A stretch of 64,000 bases of DNA, taken from positions 1 to 64,000 of the forward strand of contig CAYWYS010000013.1 of assembly GCA_964462675.1 (NCBI GenBank). Direction: 5' to 3'. The stretch's first letter is position 1. Every line of letters begins with the position of its first letter. The notes beneath the pieces were generated by a model. That model was not told the DNA's origin, ran no database searches, and was given only the letters and a program-made list of their open reading frames with translations. Shown piece after piece: positions 16,827 to 25,855 of this stretch. Both the position numbers and the translations under genes were made by a program. The stretch is from XN24 sp964462675 (GTDB lineage: Bacteria > Pseudomonadota > Gammaproteobacteria > Steroidobacterales > XN24).

Positions 16827-17434
16827 GCGGTCCCCCTGGCGGAACGATTATAGCCGCGCGGCACCAGCCATCGCGCGAGGCGCGCGCGATCGAAGCCGGG
16901 GCCCGGGTCGGTCTTGCGGCCCGGCGCGATGTCGCTGTGCGTGGCGAGCCGCGCCGGCGACAGCGTCGGGTAGGCGCGGCACAGCGCGCGGATCGCGGCG
17001 GCGAGGCGGCGATACTGGGCGGTCGTGTAGTTGCCGTCGTCGGTGCCCTCGAGCTCGATGCCGATCGAGAAGTCGTTGCAGCGTGCGCGTCCCCGCCAGC
17101 GCGACTCGCCGGCATGCCAGGCGCGCCGGTGGAAGGGCACGAACTGCACCAGCTCGCCGTCGCGCCGGATCAACAGGTGCGCCGAGACCTCGAGCCCGGC
17201 GATCGCGGCGAAATAAGGATGCGCCGCCGGGTCCAGCCGGTTGGTGAACAGCCGCTCGATCCACGGGCCGCCGAATTGCCCCGGCGGCAGGCTGATACTG
17301 TGGATGACGATCAGCTCCGGCACGGCGCCGGGCGGGCGCTCGTCGTGGTTCGGCGAGGCCACCTGGCGCGCGGCGCCGAGCCGGCCGCGGGCCCGGTGGA
17401 CGTGGAATCGAACTCTTTGCCGCAACGCTGCCAT
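16823..17434 (-). CDS. ampD: 1,6-anhydro-N-acetylmuramyl-L-alanine amidase AmpD
   Basis: AmpD is a cytosolic zinc amidase that cleaves anhydro-muropeptides during wall recycling and so keeps ampC-type beta-lactamase repressed. The Amidase_2 fold residues are visible: IVIHSISLPPGQFGG (first zinc His), FSIGIELEGTD (catalytic Glu) and THSDIAPGRKTDPGPGFD (second His and Asp ligands). The ATG at 17434 gives 203 residues, slightly longer than E. coli AmpD; a longer frame to 17494 looks non-coding. It overlaps ampE by 4 bp. Confidence 0.92.
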   Translation of the reverse strand: MAALRQRVRFHVHRARGRLGAARQVASPNHDERPPGAVPELIVIHSISLPPGQFGGPWIERLFTNRLDPAAHPYFAAIAGLEVSAHLLIRRDGELVQFVPFHRRAWHAGESRWRGRARCNDFSIGIELEGTDDGNYTTAQYRRLAAAIRALCRAYPTLSPARLATHSDIAPGRKTDPGPGFDRARLARWLVPRGYNRSARGTA

Positions 17435-17500
17435 GGGGCGACAGTCTGCCCTGCCCGGCGGCCGCTTGCACCCGCTGCAGCGCGCCCGGATCATGCGCCG

Positions 17501-18658
17501 ATGGCCAGCAAGCTCCCCCCGCTAGAACAGATGATCCGGCAGCTCGTTGCGACGCCGTCGGTCAGCAGCGTGCAAGCCGAGTTCGACCAGGGCAACGGCG
17601 CGGTCTGCGCGCTGCTCGCGAACTGGCTCGAGCCGCTCGGCTTTGGCATCGAGCTCAAGCCCGTGCCAGGGATGCCCGGCAAGCTGAACCTGGTCGCACG
17701 GCGCGGCGAGGGCGACGACGGCCTCGTGCTCGCCGGCCACACCGACACCGTGCCGTTCGACGCGGCGCGCTGGCGGGCCGACCCGTTCGCCGGCGAGGTC
17801 CGCGACGGCCGCTTGTACGGCCTCGGCAGCGCTGACATGAAATCCTTCCTCGCGGTCGTCGCGCATGCCGCCGCACGCTTCGACCTCGGGACACTGGCGC
17901 GCCCGCTCGTGATTCTCGGCACGGCCGACGAGGAAAGCGGCATGGGCGGCGCCAGGGCGCTGGTCGCGGCCGGCGAGCGCCTCGGCGCGCGCGCGCTGAT
18001 CGGCGAGCCCACCGGCCTCAGGCCCGTCAACCGCCACAAGGGCGTGCTGATGGAGCGCATCCGCATCACCGGGCGCAGCGGGCACGGCAGCGACCCGGCC
18101 GCCGGGCTGAACGCCATCGACGGCATGATGGCCGCGATCACGGCGCTGCATGACTACGTCGACCATCTCGCGGAGCAGCTGCCCGATCTCGGCTTCCCGG
18201 TGCCGGGCCCGACGCTGAATCTCGGCGCCATCCGCGGCGGCGACAACCCGAACCGCATCTGCGCCCACTGCGAGCTCGACGTGGACCTCCGGCTGGTGCC
18301 CGGCATGACGACGGCCTCCGCACGCGAGGGCCTGCGCGCTGTCGTCGGGCGGATGCTCGACGGCAGCGGCTTCGAGCTGGAGTTCATCCCGCTGTTCGAA
18401 GGCGTCGAGCCGCTCGCGCCGACCGCCCGGCAGGAGCTCGGCGCAGCCTGCGAGCACGCCGCCGGGCATGCCTGCGGCGCCGTCAATTTCGGCACCGAGG
18501 GCCCGCTGTTCCAGCAGCTCGGCATGGAAGTCGTGGTCTGCGGCCCCGGCGAGATCGCCGTCGCGCACCAGCCGGACGAGTCGATCGAGCTCGCCGAGGC
18601 GGCGCGCGCCGTGGACCTCGTCGAAGGCCTCGTGCGCCGCTTCTGCCTGGTCGCCTGA
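17501..18658 (+). CDS. argE: Acetylornithine deacetylase
   Basis: The 385-residue M20-family metallohydrolase removes acetate from N-acetylornithine in arginine synthesis. The di-zinc motifs are LVLAGHTDTVPFD, GLGSADMKSFLA and GTADEESGMGG (catalytic Glu-Glu); SGHGSDPAAGLNAI marks the dimerisation domain. FGTEGPLFQQLGMEVVVCGPG is typical of ArgE. The ATG at 17501 begins MASKLPPLEQMIRQLVATPS, the expected helix; the frame upstream belongs to the antisense of ampD. The TGA shares its A with the bioA start, suggesting translational coupling. Confidence 0.93.
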   Translation: MASKLPPLEQMIRQLVATPSVSSVQAEFDQGNGAVCALLANWLEPLGFGIELKPVPGMPGKLNLVARRGEGDDGLVLAGHTDTVPFDAARWRADPFAGEVRDGRLYGLGSADMKSFLAVVAHAAARFDLGTLARPLVILGTADEESGMGGARALVAAGERLGARALIGEPTGLRPVNRHKGVLMERIRITGRSGHGSDPAAGLNAIDGMMAAITALHDYVDHLAEQLPDLGFPVPGPTLNLGAIRGGDNPNRICAHCELDVDLRLVPGMTTASAREGLRAVVGRMLDGSGFELEFIPLFEGVEPLAPTARQELGAACEHAAGHACGAVNFGTEGPLFQQLGMEVVVCGPGEIAVAHQPDESIELAEAARAVDLVEGLVRRFCLVA

Positions 18659-20025
18659 TGCACATGCGGCGCGATGCGAATGCCGAGCTCGTCGCGCGCG
18701 ACCTGGCGCGGGTCTGGCATCCCTGCACGCAGATGAAGGATCACGAGTGGCTGCCGCTGGTGCCGATCCGCCGCGGCGCCGGCGCCTGGCTCGAGGATTT
18801 CAACGGCCGGCGCTATCTCGATGCGATCAGCTCCTGGTGGGTCAACCTGTTCGGCCACGCCAACCCGGTCATCGGCGCCGCCGTGCGCCGCCAGCTCGAG
18901 ACCCTCGAGCACGTCATACTCGCCGGCTTCACGCACGAGCCGGTCGTGGCGCTGTCCGAGCGGCTGGTGGCGATCACCCCGCCCGGCCTCGAGCGCTGTT
19001 TCTACGCCGACAACGGCTCCGCGGCGGTCGAGGTCGCGCTGAAGATGAGCTTCCATTACTGGCTGAACCAGGGCGAGCCTAAGCGCCGGCGCTTCGTGGC
19101 GCTCGAGAACAGCTACCACGGCGAGACGCTCGGGGCGCTCGCGGTCGGCGACGTCGCGCTCTACAAGGACACCTACCAGCCGCTGCTGATGGAGTGCCTG
19201 CTGGCGCCGTCGCCGGACGCCTACCAGCGCGAGGCCGGCGAAAGCCCGGCCGGCTACGCCCGCCGGCGCGCCGCCGAGCTCGAGGCGCTGCTGGCGCGTT
19301 ACCCGGGCGAGATCTGCGCCGTGATCGTCGAGCCGCTGGTGCAATGCGCCGGCAGCATGCGCATGCACGACCCGGCCTACCTGGTCGAGCTGCGGGCGAT
19401 CTGCGACCGGCATCGCGTGCACCTGGTCGCCGACGAGATCGCCGTCGGCTTCGGCCGCACCGGCACGATGTTCGCCTGCGAGCAGGCCGGCATCACGCCG
19501 GATTTCCTGTGCCTGTCGAAGGGCCTGACCGGCGGCTTCCTGCCGCTGTCCGTCGTGCTGACCTCGAACGAGGTCTACGAGGCCTTCTACGACGAGTACA
19601 CGACGCTGCGCGCCTTCCTGCACTCGCACAGCTACACCGGCAACCCGCTGGCCTGCGCCGCGGCGCTGGCGACGCTGGAGCTGTTTGCCGCCAGCGACGT
19701 GCTCGGCGAAAATCGCCGGCGGGCGGCGTCGATGCGCGCCGGCGTGGCGGCACTCGAGGACCATCCACGGGTCGCGGAGATCCGCCAGGCCGGCATGATC
19801 CTCGCGATCGAGCTGGTCCGCGACCGCGCCACGCGCCAGCCCTATCCGTGGCAGGAGCGCCGCGGCCTCAAGGTCTACCAGCACGGCCTCGCCAGCGGCG
19901 TGCTGTTGCGGCCGCTCGGCCACGTCGTGTATTTCATGCCGCCGTATGTCGTCGATGACGAGGACATCGCGCTTATGACGCGCACGGCGATCGACGGCGT
20001 CCACCTCGCGACGCAGGAGGATTGA
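18658..20025 (+). CDS. bioA: Adenosylmethionine-8-amino-7-oxononanoate aminotransferase
   Basis: BioA makes 7,8-diaminopelargonate in biotin synthesis using SAM as amino donor. The class III aminotransferase marks are WHPCTQMKDHEWLPLVPI, DAISSWWVNLFGHANPVI, NSYHGETLGALAVGD, and LSKGLTGGFLPLSVVL with the PLP lysine. The 455-residue length is slightly above E. coli BioA. It is locked between argE and rsmE with shared stop/start bases (A overlaps on both sides), so it is the middle gene of a translationally coupled operon. No other bio genes are nearby. Confidence 0.94.
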   Translation: MHMRRDANAELVARDLARVWHPCTQMKDHEWLPLVPIRRGAGAWLEDFNGRRYLDAISSWWVNLFGHANPVIGAAVRRQLETLEHVILAGFTHEPVVALSERLVAITPPGLERCFYADNGSAAVEVALKMSFHYWLNQGEPKRRRFVALENSYHGETLGALAVGDVALYKDTYQPLLMECLLAPSPDAYQREAGESPAGYARRRAAELEALLARYPGEICAVIVEPLVQCAGSMRMHDPAYLVELRAICDRHRVHLVADEIAVGFGRTGTMFACEQAGITPDFLCLSKGLTGGFLPLSVVLTSNEVYEAFYDEYTTLRAFLHSHSYTGNPLACAAALATLELFAASDVLGENRRRAASMRAGVAALEDHPRVAEIRQAGMILAIELVRDRATRQPYPWQERRGLKVYQHGLASGVLLRPLGHVVYFMPPYVVDDEDIALMTRTAIDGVHLATQED

Positions 20026-20755
20026 TGTCGCGCACACCGCGGGTTTTCGTGCACACGCCGCTGGCCGCCAGGCAGCGGCTCACCTTCGAGGGCGAGGCCG
20101 CCGCGCATCTCGGCCGCGTGCTGCGCGTGCGCCCCGGCGAGGCGGTCGTGCTGTTCGACGGCAGCGGTCCGGAGTTCGACGGCGAGGTCATCGACGCCAA
20201 CCGCCGCACGGTCGAGCTGGCGGTCGGCGCCGAGCGCGTGGCGGACCGCGAATCGGCGCTGGAACTCGTGCTGCTGCAGGGACTGTGCCGCAACGAGCGC
20301 ATGGACTGGGTAGTGCGCAAGGCCACCGAGCTCGGCGTCACGGCGATCCGGCCAGTGCTGGCGGAGCGCTCGGTGGTCAAGCTCGAGCCGGCGCGCGCCG
20401 CAGGCCGGATCGAGCACTGGCGCGCGATCGCGATCAGCGCCTGCGAGCAGTGCGGCCGCAACACGCTGCCCGACATCCTGCCGCCGCTGCCGGTCACGAC
20501 GACGCTGTCTGCGCACGCCGGCGCGACCGGTGTGCTGCTCGACCCGGAGGCGCCGGGCGGCGTGGACCGGCTGCAGCATGCGAAGGGCCCCCTCTGCCTG
20601 CTGGTCGGTCCCGAGGGCGGGCTCGACGAGCGCGAACGCGCCGCCGCGCGCGCGGCCGGCTACGTCGGCATCCGCCTCGGCCCGCGCATCCTGCGCACCG
20701 AGACGGCCGCGCTGACCGGCCTGACCCTGCTGCAGGCTCGCTTCGGAGACCTGCG

Positions 20756-20759
<4 letters not shown>
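20025..20759 (+). CDS. rsmE: 16S rRNA (uracil-1498-N3)-methyltransferase
   Basis: The 244-residue SPOUT methyltransferase modifies U1498 of 16S rRNA. Typical segments are HLGRVLRVRPGEAVVLFDGSG at the N-terminal PUA-like domain, WVVRKATELGVTAIRPVLAERS, SACEQCGRN, and the knot motifs LLVGPEGGLDERE and LGPRILRTETAALTGL. The ATG at 20025 shares a base with the bioA stop and follows AGGAGG closely. The following thioesterase start overlaps its stop (ATGA). Confidence 0.95.
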
Positions 20760-21187
<428 letters not shown>

Positions 21188-21362
21188 AAGTCCGCGCCGC
21201 CGTGCTGCGCGAGATGAGGCGGCAGATCGTGGTTTTTCAGGCCGCGAGGCCGCAGGACGGGCGGCTTTTGCTGCTTAGCGCTGGCGAAATCCGGAACGCC
21301 TGCTATGGTTCCCGGGTGCAGCATTGTGCAGGCGCGCGTTTCGGCCACTGAGGACAGACACC

Positions 21363-21803
21363 ATGGCAGCAACAGATCCGACCAGCTACGACGGCGCCTG
21401 CTTTTGCGGCGCCGTCCAGATCAAGGCCACCGGCGCGCCCTTCGCGATGGGCTATTGCCATTGCAAGGATTGCCGCGCCTGGAGCGCGGGCCCGGTCAAT
21501 GCCTTCACGCTGTGGCAGCCGGACGCGGTCATGGTGACCGGCGGCCGGGAATTCCTCGGCACCTACCAGAAGACCGCGGCCAGCCATCGGCAGTACTGCA
21601 CGAAGTGCGGCGGCCATGTCATGAGCGCGCATCCGCCGGCCAATTTCGTCGACGTCTATGCAGCCGTGCTGCCGGGCCTCGCGTTCCAGCCGGGGCTGCA
21701 CGTCAACTACGAGTCCGCCGTGCTCAGGGTCAAGGACGGCCTGCCGAAGCTGAAGGACTTTCCGGCCGAGATGGGCGGTTCGGGAGCAACCCTGCCGGAG
21801 TAA
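21363..21803 (+). CDS. GFA-family (glutathione-dependent formaldehyde-activating-like) protein
   Basis: The 146-residue small zinc protein of the CENP-V/GFA family shows the cysteine motifs GACFCGAVQIKATG, YCHCKDCRAW and QYCTKCGGHV, which bind two zinc ions. The founding enzyme condenses formaldehyde with glutathione, but most members have no known substrate. The start at 21363 (MAATDPTSYDG) follows GGACAGACACC. It stands alone; the convergent neighbour is a damaged DUF4287/DUF5655 gene whose stop abuts this one directly. Confidence 0.85.
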   Translation: MAATDPTSYDGACFCGAVQIKATGAPFAMGYCHCKDCRAWSAGPVNAFTLWQPDAVMVTGGREFLGTYQKTAASHRQYCTKCGGHVMSAHPPANFVDVYAAVLPGLAFQPGLHVNYESAVLRVKDGLPKLKDFPAEMGGSGATLPE

Positions 21804-22209
21804 TCAGCCGGCTGCGTCGAACGCGGTGCGAATCCACGCCACCAGCTCCGCGTCCACCTCGGCCGTGCTCGCCAGCCTGACCTTGTAGTCGCACATGCCC
21901 TTCGGCGGCAGCTGCACGAGCCGCGCCGTCGGCGTCACGCCCTTCATGTTCAGGCCGACCTCGACCTGGGTGTTCGTCGCCGGACCGACGGTTGCGAACT
22001 GCTTCTTGCGCCGCAGGCTGACGTAGCTTTTCTTCGGCGCCACCTCGAACGTGCCGAAGCGCCCGATCTGCTTCATCAACGCATCGTGCACGGGCTTCAG
22101 GCCCGCCTTCTTGCCGGTGTACAGCGCGGCGACGGCATCGTCCGCTGTCGGCGGTGCGCTGCTCGATGTTGGCGAGCTGAGTCGCCACGGCCTGGTCGAT
22201 GCTGCTCAT
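21804..22209 (-). pseudogene. Frameshifted DUF4287-DUF5655 gene
   Basis: The first 21 codons from 22209 read MSSIDQAVATQLANIEQRTAD, the usual start of DUF4287-DUF5655 proteins. The frame then changes: the next frame gives DDAVAALYTGKKAGLKPVHD and continues through APKKSYVSLRRKKQF and TNTQVEVGLNMKG, a complete DUF5655 domain, to the stop at 21804. Most of DUF4287 (on the order of 40 residues) is missing at the junction near 22145. A 95-residue product starting at 22091 could still be made. DUF5655 is a restriction-endonuclease-like or nucleic-acid-related domain of unproven role. Confidence 0.6.
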
Positions 22210-22358
22210 GGTCTGCTCCCCCGCGTCGTGCGCGTCGTGATGGTGCCGCTCCGGGAACTCATAGACCCTTGGCGGCGAGGCTGAAGCCCCAAGGCGCGCG
22301 CGACTCCGGTAGAATCACGGTCTCAATGTGACCTGGCCCAGCGAGAGGACAGCGATTA

Positions 22359-23873
22359 GTGGGGCAGCTGAAGGATTTTCTTGGCCTGCTGATCCACTCG
22401 TTCCGCAACTTGCTGCCGATCATCGTCGTGGTATCCGTGTTCCAGTTCCTCGTGATCGGCCAGGTGCCCGAGGACTGGCTGTCGATGACCATCGGCCTCG
22501 GCGTCGTCATCCTCGGCGTGGCGATGTTCCTGCAGGGCCTGGAACTCGGCATCTTCCCGATCGGCAAGAACCTGTCCAACGAGTTCGCGCGCAAGGGCTC
22601 GCTGCCCTTGCTGATGATCTTCGGCTTCTGCCTCGGCTTTGCCGCGGTGATCGCGGAGCCGGCGCTGATCGCGGTCGCGACCCAGGCGGAAATCATCAGC
22701 GAGGGCCGCATCGACAACTGGACGCTGCGCGTGCTCGTGGCCGGCTCGGTCGGGGTGGTGGTCGCGCTCGGCGTGGTGCGCATCCTGCTCGGTCACGCGC
22801 TGCACTGGTACATGATCATCGGCTACATCGTCGTGGTCATCGTCACTTTCTTCGCGCCGGAGGAGATCGTCGGCCTCGCCTACGACTCGGGCGGCGTGAC
22901 CACGAACATCGTCACCGTGCCGCTGATCGCCGCGCTCGGCATCGGCCTGGCGATGTCCTTGCGCGGCCGCAATGCGCTGATCCACGGCTTCGGTCTCGTC
23001 GGGCTCGCGGTCATGGTGCCGATGATCTCGGTGCAGATCTACGGCATCTTCGTCTATAGCTTCGGCGAGGCCCGCGAGGTCGCCACGGTCGCGGCCGAGG
23101 CGCTCGAACTGGAGTCCACCGAGATCGCCGCCGAGGTTGCCGGCAGCGTGTTCATCGGCATGCTGCGAGACCTGCTGCTGATGTTTCGCGACGTGCTGCC
23201 GATCATCGCGGTGGTGCTGGTATTCCAGTACCTCGTGATCCGCAAGCACATCACCCATGTGCACATGGTCATGGTCGGCTTCGTCATGGTCATCGTCGGC
23301 CTGTACGCGTTCATCGTCGGCCTGAAGATCGGCCTGTTCCCGATCGGCAAGAGCATGGCCGAGCAGCTGATCGCGCTCGACGGCTGGCTGTTCGTGTACC
23401 TGTTCGCGTTCGCGATCGGCTTTGCGACCACGATGGCGGAGCCCGCGTTGATCGCGATCGGCCAGAAAGCCGAGGAAGCTGCCCAAGGGCGCCTGGACGG
23501 CAACCTGATCCGCCTGCTGGTCGCGGCCGGCGTGGCCATCGGCATCACCATCGGGGTGCACCGCATCATCAGCGGGGATTCGATCCATTTCTACGTCATG
23601 GGCGGCTACGCCGTCGTGATCCTGCTGACCTTGCTGTCGCCGAAGTACATCGTCGCCCTCGCCTACGACCTCGGCGGCGTCACGACCTCCGAGGTTACGG
23701 TGCCGCTGATCACCGCGCTGGGCATCGGCCTGGCCACCAATATCGAGGGCCGCAACGTCATGATCGACGGCTTTGGCCTGATCGCGTTCGCTTCTATCTT
23801 TCCGATAATATCCGTGATGGTTTATGCCATCCTCGTGGAATTCGCCAACCGGCGAAGAGGAATCGCCCCATGA
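22359..23873 (+). CDS. DUF1538 polytopic membrane protein
   Basis: The 504-residue protein has about 12-14 membrane helices built as two homologous halves. Repeated signatures are AEPALIAVATQAE/AEPALIAIGQKAE and GGVTTNIVTVPLIAALGIGLA/GGVTTSEVTVPLITALGIGLA; a short cytosolic or periplasmic linker lies around residues 225-270. DUF1538 proteins are thought to be transporters, substrate unknown. The GTG start is preceded by AGAGGACAGC, and a TAGAAT-type -10 box lies near 22309. The last base of its stop codon region overlaps the next gene's ATG (ATGA), coupling it to a PII-like protein. Confidence 0.85.
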   Translation: MGQLKDFLGLLIHSFRNLLPIIVVVSVFQFLVIGQVPEDWLSMTIGLGVVILGVAMFLQGLELGIFPIGKNLSNEFARKGSLPLLMIFGFCLGFAAVIAEPALIAVATQAEIISEGRIDNWTLRVLVAGSVGVVVALGVVRILLGHALHWYMIIGYIVVVIVTFFAPEEIVGLAYDSGGVTTNIVTVPLIAALGIGLAMSLRGRNALIHGFGLVGLAVMVPMISVQIYGIFVYSFGEAREVATVAAEALELESTEIAAEVAGSVFIGMLRDLLLMFRDVLPIIAVVLVFQYLVIRKHITHVHMVMVGFVMVIVGLYAFIVGLKIGLFPIGKSMAEQLIALDGWLFVYLFAFAIGFATTMAEPALIAIGQKAEEAAQGRLDGNLIRLLVAAGVAIGITIGVHRIISGDSIHFYVMGGYAVVILLTLLSPKYIVALAYDLGGVTTSEVTVPLITALGIGLATNIEGRNVMIDGFGLIAFASIFPIISVMVYAILVEFANRRRGIAP

Positions 23874-24217
23874 AGTTTGCACTGCTCGTAGCAATCGTCG
23901 CAGAAGAACTGGAAGAGAAGGCCATCGAGGTCGCCCGCCACGCGGGGGCCGGTGGCATGACCATTCTCAGTGCGCGCGGCACCGGCGCGGAGGAAAAGAA
24001 AACCTTCTTCGGGCTGACCTACCAGGGCGCCCAGACGATGCTGATCTGCATCATGGAAAAGAAGCTTTCGCTGGTGGTCATGAAAGCGCTCACCGAGGAC
24101 CTGGAACTGAAAACGCACTCCAAGGGCGTGGTCTTCACGGTCCCGCTGGAGCACCTCGCCGGCATCGACAACCGGCAGATCGAGAGCTTCGCCGAACAGA
24201 TCCGGGACAACATCTGA
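23870..24217 (+). CDS. PII-like (nitrogen regulator superfamily) signalling protein
   Basis: The 115-residue protein has the size and beta-alpha-beta pattern of PII trimers (MKFALLVAIVAEELEEKAIEVARHAGAGGMTI... ...KGVVFTVPLEHLAGI). The T-loop region (GTGAEEKKTFFGLTYQG) lacks the uridylylated tyrosine context of GlnB/GlnK, so it is a divergent PII-like protein rather than a classic nitrogen sensor. It overlaps the DUF1538 gene by 4 bp, as classical GlnK pairs with AmtB, suggesting it gates that membrane protein in response to a nucleotide or ion. The ligand is unknown. Confidence 0.82.
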   Translation: MKFALLVAIVAEELEEKAIEVARHAGAGGMTILSARGTGAEEKKTFFGLTYQGAQTMLICIMEKKLSLVVMKALTEDLELKTHSKGVVFTVPLEHLAGIDNRQIESFAEQIRDNI

Positions 24218-24275
24218 GCGCCTTGCTTTCCCGACCCCTTCTTCATTCGATGCTTAACGTATTTCCGGAGGCAAC

Positions 24276-24686
24276 ATGCTCGTCAAGGACATCATGCAGA
24301 CCAACGTGGTCACGATCTCACCGCTTGCGACGCTGCGCGATGCGATGGCGAAAATGCGCAGTCGCGGCGTCAAGTCGCTGGTGGTCGAGCGGCGTGACGA
24401 GCACGACGCCTACGGCATCATCACCTACGCCACGATCCTGCGCACGATCGTCGCCGAAGAGGGCGACATCGACCTGATCAACGTCTACGACGTGTACCGC
24501 AAGCCGGTGATCACGGTGCCGCCGAACATGGACGTCAAGTATGTCGCCCGCCTGATGGCACACCAGCGCCTGAGCCGCGTGGTGGTGCTCGAGACCAGTG
24601 AACTCGCCGGCATCATCACGATGAACGACATCGTCGGGGAAGTGCTGGCGATGGCTGACAGCGCCCACATCGCCGGCGACGCCTAG
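24276..24686 (+). CDS. CBS-domain pair protein
   Basis: The 136-residue protein consists of two CBS motifs (MLVKDIMQTNVVTISPLATLRDAMAKM, then NVYDVYRKPVITVPPNMDVK and LAGIITMNDIVG), which together form one Bateman module binding adenosine nucleotides. There is no enzymatic domain. It follows the PII-like gene after 58 bp, with GGAGGCAAC just before the ATG. With the DUF1538 protein it probably forms a nucleotide-sensing control unit; that is inference from gene order. Confidence 0.88.
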   Translation: MLVKDIMQTNVVTISPLATLRDAMAKMRSRGVKSLVVERRDEHDAYGIITYATILRTIVAEEGDIDLINVYDVYRKPVITVPPNMDVKYVARLMAHQRLSRVVVLETSELAGIITMNDIVGEVLAMADSAHIAGDA

Positions 24687-25739
24687 TCAGAAGGTGTAGC
24701 CGAGGCTGGTGACGATCCCGTAGTCGGTATTCTCGCCCACGTCCGGCGGCCGGTTGTCCCAGGAGCCGTAGGCGCTGAGCTCGAGGAACAAGTCCTCGAC
24801 CAGCTCCCGGCGAAACGAGAGGTCGAGGTTGGAACGCACGCGGCCCGCATCCGTGATGCTCGGGAACAGTTCCCATGCCGCATTCAGGGTGGTCTTCGGC
24901 GAATCGTAGACGAAGTACTCGTAGCTCGTGCTGAAGTAGCCCTCGAGGTTGTTCTCGGCCGCCTCGTCGCCGGCGCGCTGCTCGTTGACGACGACCGCCC
25001 CGCCGACCGCCGCCCACAGCGACTTGTTGGTCTGCGTCAGGAAGCGGCCGTAGCCGCCGCCGAGCAGCGAGCGCAGGTCGATGCCCAGCTCGTCGTTGCG
25101 CTCGAGGCCGCCGATCGCGGCCCAGAACCAGCGTCGCTCCAGCAGGCGCCGGTACTGCGTGCCAAGCGTCGCGCGCAGGGTGTCGTCGACCTCGTCCTGC
25201 GACCTCGAGTACACCGAGCCGCTGAAGCTGAGCTGGGATTCCTCGGCTCGCCGGCGGGCATCGAAGCTGCCGGTGAGCCCCCGGTTGTTGTTGGTCTTGG
25301 CGATGTCCAGGCCGAGGCTGAACGAGCCGTCCCAGCGGTTCGTGACCTTGCCGTCGAGCTTCAGGGGATCGATCCAGACCACGTCCTGCATCGCCAGGAC
25401 GCGTTCCCGGTTGCGGTAGCGAACCACCATCTGGCCGTCGGCTTCCGACTCGGTCAGCGCACCGACCGAGCGCCGGCCGTCGACCAGCTCGATGACGAAA
25501 TTGGCCGGGCTCGTGATGCGCAGGATGTCGTCCCACTCGATGTAGACCGTGCCCATGCTGTCGGTGCTGAGCTGCAGCCGGCCACGCTCGAGTTTCTTGA
25601 TCTCGCCCGTCGTACGGTCGCCGTTGCGCAGGTGGATGACGTCGGTCTTGGCGGCCTGGGCCGGCCAGGCCGAGGCCAGGCCGAGCGCCAGTGCCAGCGC
25701 GAGCCCGGCACAGCGGGCGACATTGCGAAAGCGAATCAT
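24687..25739 (-). CDS. DUF481 (YdiY-like) outer-membrane beta-barrel protein
   Basis: The 350-residue secreted protein has a signal peptide (about 1-29, ending WPAQA), a small N-terminal SH3-like segment (TDVIHLRNGDRTTGEIKKLERG) and a C-terminal DUF481 barrel rich in alternating aromatic strands, ending NTDYGIVTSLGYTF with a terminal Phe. DUF481 proteins are outer-membrane barrels of unknown transport role. Start ATG 25739. The stop immediately abuts the convergent CBS gene stop. The upstream 116 bp hold no feature I recognise. Confidence 0.85.
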   Translation of the reverse strand: MIRFRNVARCAGLALALALGLASAWPAQAAKTDVIHLRNGDRTTGEIKKLERGRLQLSTDSMGTVYIEWDDILRITSPANFVIELVDGRRSVGALTESEADGQMVVRYRNRERVLAMQDVVWIDPLKLDGKVTNRWDGSFSLGLDIAKTNNNRGLTGSFDARRRAEESQLSFSGSVYSRSQDEVDDTLRATLGTQYRRLLERRWFWAAIGGLERNDELGIDLRSLLGGGYGRFLTQTNKSLWAAVGGAVVVNEQRAGDEAAENNLEGYFSTSYEYFVYDSPKTTLNAAWELFPSITDAGRVRSNLDLSFRRELVEDLFLELSAYGSWDNRPPDVGENTDYGIVTSLGYTF

Positions 25740-25855
25740 GCGCGTCGTCCCTGCCTGGCGGTTGCCGCAACCCGCCAATGATAGGGCAGCTCGACCGCGC
25801 GGCGCACGGCGCCGGTGCGCCCCGCTAGTGGCCCGGGCGACCGGCGCGTCGCTGC

